Source: Thiomonas sp.
Lineage (GTDB): Bacteria > Pseudomonadota > Gammaproteobacteria > Burkholderiales > Burkholderiaceae_C
DNA length: 47,189 nucleotides
Reading direction: 5' to 3'
NCBI GenBank assembly: GCA_023255715.1
Contig: JAGDVQ010000065.1
Location: forward strand, 1 to 47,189
The notes below the pieces were generated by a model, which saw only the letters and a program-made list of their open reading frames with translations, did not search any database and was not told the DNA's origin. Shown in pieces: positions 41,161 through 47,189 of the stretch. Each line of letters starts with the position of its first letter. The stretch's first letter is position 1. The translations under genes and the position numbers were made by a program.

Positions 41161-41579
41161 TCAGCCTGCGCGCCCGTTGGTTTTTGGCTGCGCTCTGGCT
41201 CGGCGGGATGGTTGCGGTCGGTCTCATCGGCGCGCCAACCGCCTTCGCGACCGTGCCGGAAAAGATGGTGGCCGCTGCGGTGGCCAGCCGCATGTTCTAC
41301 ATCATGGCGCTCGCCGCCATTGGGTTCGGGGTGCTGATCGCCGTGCTGGAGCGCGTTGGCAGCAAGGCCACGATGTCCGCCGATTTTCTGCTGCCGCTGG
41401 GCGGGATATTTTTTGCCGTACTGGGCGAGTTCGGTGTGGTGCCCCGACTGTTGCAGGCCGCTTACAGCCATTCCCCCCAGGCTGGCGTGTGGCACGGCAT
41501 AGCCAGTCTGGTGTTTGCCCTGCAGGCCGCGTGCGTGGCGGCTTACGTGTGGCGCCTGCCTGCGCGCAGTCGCAACTGA
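41157..41579 (+). CDS. DUF4149 membrane protein
   Basis: A 140-residue protein with four predicted membrane helices (about 5-27, 45-65, 76-96 and 109-132). The [22 protein letters not shown] loop after helix 1 is characteristic of DUF4149. The function of the family is unknown. The start ATG overlaps the greA stop as ATGA, so it is translationally coupled to greA. It converges on yhbY, 36 bases away. Confidence 0.85.
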   Translation: MISLRARWFLAALWLGGMVAVGLIGAPTAFATVPEKMVAAAVASRMFYIMALAAIGFGVLIAVLERVGSKATMSADFLLPLGGIFFAVLGEFGVVPRLLQAAYSHSPQAGVWHGIASLVFALQAACVAAYVWRLPARSRN

Positions 41580-41603
41580 AGGCGGCAACGCATGCGCCGC
41601 TTC
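41578..41603. terminator. Possible two-way terminator hairpin between DUF4149 gene and yhbY
   Basis: GAA(G)GCGGC and GCCGCTTC can pair over eight bases with one bulged G around a nine-base loop in the 36-base convergent gap. No T tract follows in either direction, so it is only a weak candidate and may work as an mRNA end-protecting hairpin. Confidence 0.3.
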
Positions 41604-41615
41604 ACCTGCAGCATT

Positions 41616-42107
41616 TCAGCCGCGCGATGATTTTTTCGCACTGCTCAGGCGCGGCTTGGCGCGCTTGACCTTGCCGGTAGCGGTCAGGCGCTGATTGCCC
41701 AGCAGGGTGATGCGCTTGACCTTGGCCCGGTGGGTGGGGCTGCTGGAGGGGATGACCAGCTTGACGGTACGCGGAGATTTGCCGCGCCGCGCGGTGGTCG
41801 CCTCATCCTCCCGGTCCACGCGCGGCGTTTTCGGCACCGGGCGGTAGATCACCAGCAATTTGCCAATGGACTGCACCGGTGCGGCGCCCAGGGTGTCGCA
41901 AACGGTCTGCAGGATCGCAGCGCGTGCGGCAGAGTCATCGCCAAACACGCGCACCTTGATCAGCCCATGCGCTTTCAGTGCCAGATCGATCTCCGCCATG
42001 TTCGCCGGGTTCAGGCCTTGCTCGCCGATGAGCACGACGGGCTTGAGCGGGTGAGCTTGCGCGCGCAGTGCGCTGCGCAGTTGCGGGGTGAGTTCCAATG
42101 TGGTCAT
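41616..42107 (-). CDS. yhbY: YhbY-like CRM-domain RNA-binding protein
   Basis: A 163-residue protein with an N-terminal CRM domain (about residues 3-95): LTPQLRSALRAQAHPLKPVVLIGEQGL carries the GxxG-type loop, followed by IDLALKAHGLIKVRVFGDD. The E. coli protein is about 97 residues and associates with precursor 50S ribosomes. Here an extra basic C-terminal tail rich in Lys, Arg, Ser and Thr (about 100-163) should add nonspecific RNA affinity. It is read opposite to greA and rlmE, diverging from rlmE by 75 bases. The start at ATG 42107 fits the domain; the ORF-track extension to 42695 runs antisense to rlmE. Confidence 0.92.
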   Translation of the reverse strand: MTTLELTPQLRSALRAQAHPLKPVVLIGEQGLNPANMAEIDLALKAHGLIKVRVFGDDSAARAAILQTVCDTLGAAPVQSIGKLLVIYRPVPKTPRVDREDEATTARRGKSPRTVKLVIPSSSPTHRAKVKRITLLGNQRLTATGKVKRAKPRLSSAKKSSRG

Positions 42108-42182
42108 GATGCTTGCGCGCCGGCGCATCTGGGTGCGCTGCGTAATTTGAAGTCTTGATTTCGTATTGTCCTTGAAGAATCC

Positions 42183-42833
42183 ATGTCGAGTGCGAAGAAA
42201 AACAAATTCAGCAAAGCCTGGCTGCAGGATCACCTCAACGATCCTTATGTGAAGATGGCGCAGCGCGAGGGCTATCGTGCCCGCGCCGCTTACAAACTCA
42301 AGGAAATCGACGAAGCCGAAGGGCTGCTGCGGCCCGGGCAGATCATTGTGGATCTGGGCAGTACGCCGGGCTCCTGGTCTCAGTACGCGCGCAACCGCTT
42401 GATGCGCAATGGCGTGCTGCAAGGCACCATTTTTGCACTCGATCTGCTGCCCATGGAGCCCGTGCCCGACGTGCATTTCCTGCAAGGCGACTTCCGGGAA
42501 GACGCCGTGGTGAACGCGCTGGAGGCTCTGCTTGATGGCCGCAGAGTGGATGTGGTGCTGTCCGACATGGCGCCGAACCTGACCGGCATTCCCTCGGCCG
42601 ATGCTGCCCGCATCGAGCACCTGAGCGAACTGGCGCTGGACTTCGCCAGGAACTGGCTGCAACCGCAGGGTGCGATGGTCATCAAGACCTTTCATGGCAG
42701 CTATTACAGCCAGATCGTCAAGGCGTTCAAGCAGACGTTTCAGCAGGTCAAGGCCGTCAAGCCGCAGGCCTCACGCGACAAATCGGCAGAGACGTTCATC
42801 CTGGCGCGGGTGCTCAAGAAGGCTGCCGAATAA
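42183..42833 (+). CDS. rlmE: RlmE (FtsJ/RrmJ), 23S rRNA U2552 2'-O-methyltransferase
   Basis: RlmE methylates U2552 in the A-loop of 23S rRNA late in 50S assembly. The 216-residue protein has the SAM motif [15 protein letters not shown] and the K-D-K-E catalytic set: the Lys in [11 protein letters not shown], the Asp in VLSDMAPN, the Lys in VIKTFHG and the Glu in SAETFILAR. The SAM loop reads GSTPGSW where most homologues have GAAPGSW, a conservative change. It is divergent from yhbY and ahead of ftsH, the classic rlmE-ftsH order. A GCCATG-GGCCA-CATGGC hairpin lies right after its stop. Confidence 0.96.
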   Translation: MSSAKKNKFSKAWLQDHLNDPYVKMAQREGYRARAAYKLKEIDEAEGLLRPGQIIVDLGSTPGSWSQYARNRLMRNGVLQGTIFALDLLPMEPVPDVHFLQGDFREDAVVNALEALLDGRRVDVVLSDMAPNLTGIPSADAARIEHLSELALDFARNWLQPQGAMVIKTFHGSYYSQIVKAFKQTFQQVKAVKPQASRDKSAETFILARVLKKAAE

Positions 42834-42839
42834 GAGCGT

Positions 42840-42856
42840 GCCATGGGCCACATGGC
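42840..42856 (+). terminator. Hairpin after rlmE, weak terminator candidate
   Basis: GCCATG-GGCCA-CATGGC forms a perfect six-base-pair stem seven bases after the rlmE stop. The next T run (CTTTTG) is about 14 bases further, too far for a standard intrinsic terminator. It may be weak, or only an mRNA-end structure, in the 183-base gap before ftsH. Confidence 0.3.
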
Positions 42857-42951
42857 CCTCTCAGGCTTGCCTTTTGTCAAATTCGATCGGATTGGTGAAA
42901 TCAATAGCCCATTTTGGTAGATCGGTTTTCTGGTTTCTCCCCGCTTGCGCT

Positions 42952-42979
42952 CTTGAAATGCCTAAAATGCGACGCATGT
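42952..42979 (+). promoter_or_regulatory. Candidate sigma-32 (heat-shock) promoter of ftsH
   Basis: CTTGAAA at 42952-42958 is a perfect heat-shock -35 core. Thirteen bases later ACGCATGT (42972-42979) is a partial match to the -10 consensus CCCCATNT. The start site would fall about 30 bases before the ftsH TTG. ftsH belongs to the heat-shock regulon in other proteobacteria, which supports the reading; the -10 match is only moderate. Confidence 0.45.
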
Positions 42980-43016
42980 CCTGCGACTGGACTTGCACTG
43001 TTTCTGGAGGTTGGTT

Positions 43017-44924
43017 TTGAACAATCAATGGTTTTCCAAAATTGCGATCTGGCTGGTGATCGGCCTGGTGCTGTTCACGGTGTTCAAACAGTTCGACCGT
43101 CCTCAGCAGTCCACGGATGCGGTGAGCTACACCCAGTTCATGCAGGATGCGAAGAATGGTCGCATCAAAAAAGTCGTGGTGCACCAGAGCGGCATTCTCG
43201 ACGTGACCACGTCTGAGGGGCGCAATTTCAGCCTCACCTCGCCGGGTGACCTGTGGATGGTCGGTGACCTGGTCAAGGACGGTGTCGAGGTGATTGGTGC
43301 CCCGCGTCAGGAGCAATCCTTCCTGACACAGATTTTCATTTCCTGGTTCCCGATGCTGCTGCTGATCGGTGTCTGGGTCTATTTCATGCGCCAGATGCAA
43401 GGTGGTGGCCGTGGCGGTGCGTTCAGTTTCGGCAAATCCAAGGCCCGCCTGCTCGATGAATCCAGCAACAACGTGACCTTTGCCGATGTGGCGGGTTGCG
43501 ACGAAGCCAAGGAAGACGTCAAGGAGCTGGTCGACTTCCTCAAGGATCCGCAGAAATTTCAGAAACTCGGCGGGCGCATCCCGCGTGGCGTGCTGCTGGT
43601 CGGGCCTCCGGGCACCGGCAAGACCCTGCTCGCCAAGAGCATTGCCGGCGAAGCCAAGGTGCCGTTCTTCACGATTTCGGGTTCCGATTTCGTTGAAATG
43701 TTCGTCGGCGTCGGCGCCTCCCGTGTGCGCGACATGTTCGAGAACGCCAAGAAACATGCGCCCTGCATCATCTTCATCGATGAAATCGATGCGGTTGGCC
43801 GTCATCGCGGCGCTGGCCTGGGCGGCGGCAACGACGAACGCGAACAGACCCTGAACCAGATGCTGGTGGAAATGGACGGGTTCGACACCAATCTCGGCGT
43901 CATCGTGATTGCTGCGACCAACCGCCCGGACATTCTTGACCCCGCGCTGCTGCGCCCAGGTCGCTTCGACCGTCAGGTCTATGTCACGCTGCCAGACATT
44001 CGCGGTCGCGAGCAGATTCTGCAGGTGCACATGCGCAAGATTCCGGTCGGCAGCGACATTCGCGCAGACATTCTGGCGCGTGGCACCCCGGGTTTCTCCG
44101 GCGCAGACCTGGCCAATCTGGTCAATGAGGCCGCATTGTTTGCCGCACGCCGCAACGGGCGCCTGGTCGAGATGGAAGATTTCGAGCGCGCGAAAGACAA
44201 GATCATGATGGGTGCCGAGCGCAAGGGCATGGTCATGCCCGAGGAGGAGCGCCGCAATACCGCCTATCACGAGGCCGGCCATGCGCTGGTGGCGATGTCG
44301 CTGCCCAAGTCCGATCCGGTGCACAAGGTCACCATCATTCCCCGTGGTCGCGCCCTGGGGGTGACCATGCAACTGCCCGAGAACGACCGCTACAGCATGG
44401 ACAAGGAACGCATGCTCAACATGATCTCGGTGCTGTTCGGTGGGCGGATTGCCGAGGAAGTGTTCATGAACCAGATGACCACTGGGGCATCGAACGACTT
44501 CGAGCGTGCCACGCAACTTGCGCGCGACATGGTCACCCGCTACGGCATGACCGAGTCCCTGGGGCCGATGGTCTATGCCGAGAATGAAGGCGAAGTGTTT
44601 CTCGGTCGCTCCATCACCAAGACCACGCACGTGTCGGAACAGACCATGCAAAAGGTCGATTCGGAAATCCGCCGCATCATCGACGAGCAGTACGCACTGG
44701 CCCGTCGCCTGATCGAGGAAAACAAGGACAAGATGCACGCCATGGCGGCGGCCTTGCTCGAGTGGGAAACCATCGACTCCGACCAACTGAACGACATCAT
44801 GGCCGGGCGCGAGCCGCGTCCGCCCAAACTGCCGCCCAGCAGCGGCCCCAGCTCTGCGCCGAAACCGCCGCCTGCCCCCTCAACGGGAACGACGACGGAT
44901 GCACCCTCGGCCACAGCAGCCTGA
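43017..44924 (+). CDS. ftsH: FtsH, ATP-dependent zinc metalloprotease of the inner membrane
   Basis: FtsH is the membrane-anchored AAA+ protease that degrades unassembled membrane proteins and regulators such as sigma-32 and LpxC. The 635-residue protein has two N-terminal membrane helices (about 6-23 and 105-125) around a periplasmic domain. Then come the AAA+ module with Walker A GPPGTGKT (near 196-203), Walker [12 protein letters not shown] and the second-region-of-homology arginines in RPGRFDRQV. The zinc protease motif HEAGH is at 418-422. A Pro/Ser-rich tail ends it. The start is TTG 43017 with GGAGG six bases upstream; no ATG fits. HflK and HflC, its modulators, are encoded at the other end of the window. 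Confidence 0.97.
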   Translation: MNNQWFSKIAIWLVIGLVLFTVFKQFDRPQQSTDAVSYTQFMQDAKNGRIKKVVVHQSGILDVTTSEGRNFSLTSPGDLWMVGDLVKDGVEVIGAPRQEQSFLTQIFISWFPMLLLIGVWVYFMRQMQGGGRGGAFSFGKSKARLLDESSNNVTFADVAGCDEAKEDVKELVDFLKDPQKFQKLGGRIPRGVLLVGPPGTGKTLLAKSIAGEAKVPFFTISGSDFVEMFVGVGASRVRDMFENAKKHAPCIIFIDEIDAVGRHRGAGLGGGNDEREQTLNQMLVEMDGFDTNLGVIVIAATNRPDILDPALLRPGRFDRQVYVTLPDIRGREQILQVHMRKIPVGSDIRADILARGTPGFSGADLANLVNEAALFAARRNGRLVEMEDFERAKDKIMMGAERKGMVMPEEERRNTAYHEAGHALVAMSLPKSDPVHKVTIIPRGRALGVTMQLPENDRYSMDKERMLNMISVLFGGRIAEEVFMNQMTTGASNDFERATQLARDMVTRYGMTESLGPMVYAENEGEVFLGRSITKTTHVSEQTMQKVDSEIRRIIDEQYALARRLIEENKDKMHAMAAALLEWETIDSDQLNDIMAGREPRPPKLPPSSGPSSAPKPPPAPSTGTTTDAPSATAA

Positions 44925-44944
44925 GCGTCATCCTGTCAACTACG

Positions 44945-44971
44945 GCCCGGTCGATGACCGGGCTTTTTTTT
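44945..44971 (+). terminator. Intrinsic terminator between ftsH and folP
   Basis: GCCCGGTC-GAT-GACCGGGC forms a perfect eight-base-pair stem followed by eight T, 20 bases after the ftsH stop. The folP ribosome-binding site (TGGAG) begins at the last T, so folP can be reached only by read-through or from a promoter inside ftsH. The hairpin also contains the only in-frame ATG upstream of the folP coding core. Confidence 0.92.
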
Positions 44972-44983
44972 GGAGTAATTGAA

Positions 44984-45811
44984 TTGGCGCAGCAATGGCT
45001 CGCAGGACGATTCCGCCTGCAATTGGACAGGCCCCTGGTCATGGGCATTGTCAACGTCACCCCGGACTCGTTTTCCGACGGCGGGCAGCATGCCGAACCG
45101 CGCACGGCAATTGCGCATGCGCGCGCCTTGCTCGAGCAGGGCGCAGACATTCTCGACATCGGTGGCGAGTCGTCGCGCCCTGGCTCCCCGCGCGTGTCGC
45201 ATGCGCAGGAGTGGGATCGCATTGCTCCAGTATTGCGCGAAGTCGTGCGCTGGAACGTCCCGGTCTCGGTCGATACCTATCAGCCCGACACCATGCGTCT
45301 GGCACTGGATATGGGGGTGGACATCATCAACGACATTCATGCCCTGCGTGTTCCGGGCGCGCTGGATGTGGTGGCGGCCTCGACGGCTGGCATCTGCCTG
45401 ATGCACATGCTGGGGGAACCGGGGACGATGCAGCAGGCGCCGCACTATGCGGATGTCGGCCGCGAGGTGCACGCCTTTCTGCTCGAACGCGCGCAGGCGT
45501 TGGAGTCACGCGGTGTTGCGGCATCGCGCATCGCCCTCGATCCGGGGTTTGGTTTTGGCAAGACACTCGAACACAATCTCGCATTGGCGCATGCGCTGGG
45601 CGAACTGGTTGCCGAGGGCTATCCGGTGCTGATTGGCGTGTCGCGCAAGTCCATGCTGGGAGAAATGCTCGGGCGGCGCGTGGATGATCGGCTGGCTGGC
45701 AGCCTGGCGGCTGCATTGGCCTGCATTGCGTCGGGAGCGCAGATCGTGCGTGTGCATGATGTTGGCCCGACGCTGGACGCGATTAAAGTGTGGCATGCCA
45801 TGCGCGCGTGA
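44984..45811 (+). CDS. folP: FolP, dihydropteroate synthase
   Basis: FolP joins p-aminobenzoate to the pterin pyrophosphate in folate synthesis and is the target of sulfonamides. The 275-residue protein has the pterin-binding barrel motifs in order: [59 protein letters not shown] and [10 protein letters not shown], with VHDVG at the end. I place the start at TTG 44984 ([17 protein letters not shown]), which has TGGAG eight bases upstream. The ATG at 44954 lies inside the preceding terminator stem and adds non-family residues. glmM follows 46 bases later, the conserved folP-glmM pair. Confidence 0.95.
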   Translation: MAQQWLAGRFRLQLDRPLVMGIVNVTPDSFSDGGQHAEPRTAIAHARALLEQGADILDIGGESSRPGSPRVSHAQEWDRIAPVLREVVRWNVPVSVDTYQPDTMRLALDMGVDIINDIHALRVPGALDVVAASTAGICLMHMLGEPGTMQQAPHYADVGREVHAFLLERAQALESRGVAASRIALDPGFGFGKTLEHNLALAHALGELVAEGYPVLIGVSRKSMLGEMLGRRVDDRLAGSLAAALACIASGAQIVRVHDVGPTLDAIKVWHAMRA

Positions 45812-45857
45812 GCCGAGTCCAACTGGCCGCGCGCCAATCGAATTCTTGGAGAGGGTG

Positions 45858-47180
45858 ATGAGCAGAAAGTATTTCGGAACCGATGGAGTGCGCGGTCTGG
45901 TGGGCAAGAGCCCGATCGTGCCGGAGTTCGGCCTGCGTTTGGGACACGCTGCTGGCAAGGTGCTGCGCGCCCAGGGCGTGCAGCGCCCCACGGTACTGAT
46001 CGGCAAGGACACGCGCATCAGCGGCTACATGCTCGAAGCCGCGCTGGAATGCGGTTTCGCCGCGGCCGGTTGCGACGTGGTGCTGGTCGGACCGCTGCCC
46101 ACCCCCGGCGTGGCCTACCTCACGCGCGCATTGCGGCTTGATCTGGGCGTGGTCATCAGTGCATCGCACAACCCGTTTGCCGATAACGGCATCAAGTTCT
46201 TTTCCGCCGCTGGCAGCAAACTACCCGATGCCTGGGAACTGGAAGTTGAGGCGGAACTGCCCGCTGCCGAAGGCTGCGTGCCCTCCGAGCAACTCGGCAA
46301 GGCGCGCCGCCTGGACGATGCCGCCGGGCGCTACATCGAGTTTTGCAAAAGCACCTTTCCCAACCACCTCACTCTGAAGGGGCTGCGTCTGGTGGTCGAT
46401 TGCGCGCATGGCGCCGCCTATCACATTGCCCCGGCGGTGTTCCACGAACTCGGCGCCGAGGTCATTCCCATCGGTGTGCAGCCCGATGGTTTCAACATCA
46501 ACAAGGACGTTGGCGCGACCGCTCCAGACGCACTGATCCGCGCCGTGCGGGCCAATCACGCAGACTACGGCATCGCACTCGACGGCGATGCAGACCGTCT
46601 GCAACTGGTCGATCGTCATGGCCGCCTGTTCAATGGCGACGAACTGCTCTACCTGCTCGCCATGGATCGCAGGCCGCCCGGTGTGGTGGGCACGCTGATG
46701 ACCAATCTGGCGGTGGAAAAGGCGCTGCAGGCGCAGGGGATCGAATTCATACGTGCCGCAGTGGGAGACCGCTATGTCCTCGAGGAACTGCTGGCCCGCG
46801 GCTGGCAGCTGGGCGGGGAGGGTTCTGGGCACATGCTGCTGCTCGATCGTCACACCACGGGCGACGGCATCGTGGCCGCGCTGCAGATGCTCGAACTCGT
46901 CGTGCGCACGGGCCGCAGCCTGGGCGAGCAGCTGCAGGCCGTGCAGCTCTATTCACAGACGCTGCTGAACGTCAAACTGCCTGCGGGCCTGGACTGGAAG
47001 AGCCACGCCGGCTTCGCACAGGCGCGCGCCGCAGCCGAGGGGCAGATCAACGGCAGCGGGCGGGTGCTCATCCGGCCGTCTGGCACCGAGCCGGTGCTGC
47101 GGATCATGGTCGAGCATGCCGACCCGAGTGAAGCGCAGCGTCATGCCGATGCGCTGAGAGTGGCGCTGGTCGGTTCATAA
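45858..47180 (+). CDS. glmM: GlmM, phosphoglucosamine mutase
   Basis: GlmM converts glucosamine 6-phosphate to glucosamine 1-phosphate on the way to UDP-GlcNAc for peptidoglycan and lipopolysaccharide. The 440-residue protein starts [19 protein letters not shown]. It has the phosphoserine Ser103 in [15 protein letters not shown], the magnesium loop [11 protein letters not shown], the sugar-specificity motif GGEGSGHML, and the phosphate-binding [12 protein letters not shown] near the C terminus. GGAGAGGGTG precedes ATG 45858. The full coding sequence ends nine bases before the window end; the ORF-track start at 45633 lies inside folP and is not real. Confidence 0.97.
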   Translation: MSRKYFGTDGVRGLVGKSPIVPEFGLRLGHAAGKVLRAQGVQRPTVLIGKDTRISGYMLEAALECGFAAAGCDVVLVGPLPTPGVAYLTRALRLDLGVVISASHNPFADNGIKFFSAAGSKLPDAWELEVEAELPAAEGCVPSEQLGKARRLDDAAGRYIEFCKSTFPNHLTLKGLRLVVDCAHGAAYHIAPAVFHELGAEVIPIGVQPDGFNINKDVGATAPDALIRAVRANHADYGIALDGDADRLQLVDRHGRLFNGDELLYLLAMDRRPPGVVGTLMTNLAVEKALQAQGIEFIRAAVGDRYVLEELLARGWQLGGEGSGHMLLLDRHTTGDGIVAALQMLELVVRTGRSLGEQLQAVQLYSQTLLNVKLPAGLDWKSHAGFAQARAAAEGQINGSGRVLIRPSGTEPVLRIMVEHADPSEAQRHADALRVALVGS

Positions 47181-47189
47181 GGGTGTGAT

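Overview
This 47 kb window is a GC-rich, densely packed piece of bacterial core chromosome. It most resembles a betaproteobacterium of the order Burkholderiales. The clues are hflK-hflC-DUF2065-hisZ-purA in one run, a short-form hisZ, a PilT/PilU-type ATPase between dapD and dapE, trxA-rho-rpmE2, and carA-leuE-carB-greA ahead of yhbY/rlmE-ftsH-folP-glmM. A Thiomonas-like organism is my guess; the genus cannot be settled from the sequence alone. I see no insertion sequence, prophage, integrase, CRISPR array, tRNA or rRNA, and no segment of clearly foreign composition.

Layout. (1) 138-5765 (+): membrane protease regulators hflK/hflC, a small DUF2065 protein, hisZ (histidine pathway), purA (AMP synthesis) and a phosphoribosyltransferase. 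(2) 5785-6318 (-): a secreted DUF4124 protein. (3) 6442-11321 (+): guaB and guaA (GMP synthesis), a small membrane protein, tadA (tRNA deaminase) and ldcA (murein recycling). (4) 11344-12644 (-): sigma factor, zinc-finger anti-sigma factor and a small exported DUF3106 protein, reading as one envelope-sensing operon. (5) 12842-20132 (+): the diaminopimelate genes dapC, dapD and dapE with a PilT/PilU-type ATPase inserted, then prmB and an ABC-F ATPase, with ATGA overlaps at the last two junctions. (6) 20256-20648 (+): a stand-alone 130-residue protein I do not recognise, with a leader hairpin and its own terminator. (7) 20722-26350 (-): a MATE exporter, a GT-C membrane glycosyltransferase-like protein, rpmE2, rho, trxA and the 4.5S RNA gene ffs. 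(8) 26435-32755 (-): an L-Ara4N lipid A modification operon (arnT, an arnE/F-like flippase subunit, arnB, arnC and a split arnA) with no arnD. (9) 32892-35286: an AidB-like acyl-CoA dehydrogenase (+) converging on a TonB-like gene (-). (10) 35499-47180 (mostly +): carA, leuE, carB, greA, a DUF4149 protein, yhbY (-), rlmE, ftsH, folP and glmM.

How the parts fit. The window joins purine and pyrimidine nucleotide synthesis (purA, guaB, guaA, carA, carB), cell-wall precursor supply (dapC/D/E for meso-diaminopimelate and lysine, glmM for UDP-GlcNAc, ldcA for recycling), envelope quality control (ftsH with its partners hflK/hflC, plus the sigma/anti-sigma unit) and outer-membrane charge modification (arn). 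Translation and transcription factors are scattered between them (tadA, prmB, ABC-F, L31B, rho, greA, yhbY, rlmE, 4.5S RNA).

Regulatory signals I can read include four good intrinsic terminators, two exact TATAAT boxes (guaB, carA), a candidate heat-shock promoter before ftsH, TTG starts for ftsH and folP, and a C-rich leader before rho. I found no clearly new biological system. The best candidates for something under-described are the 130-residue protein with its structured leader, the sigma/anti-sigma/DUF3106 operon, and the arnD-less arn operon.
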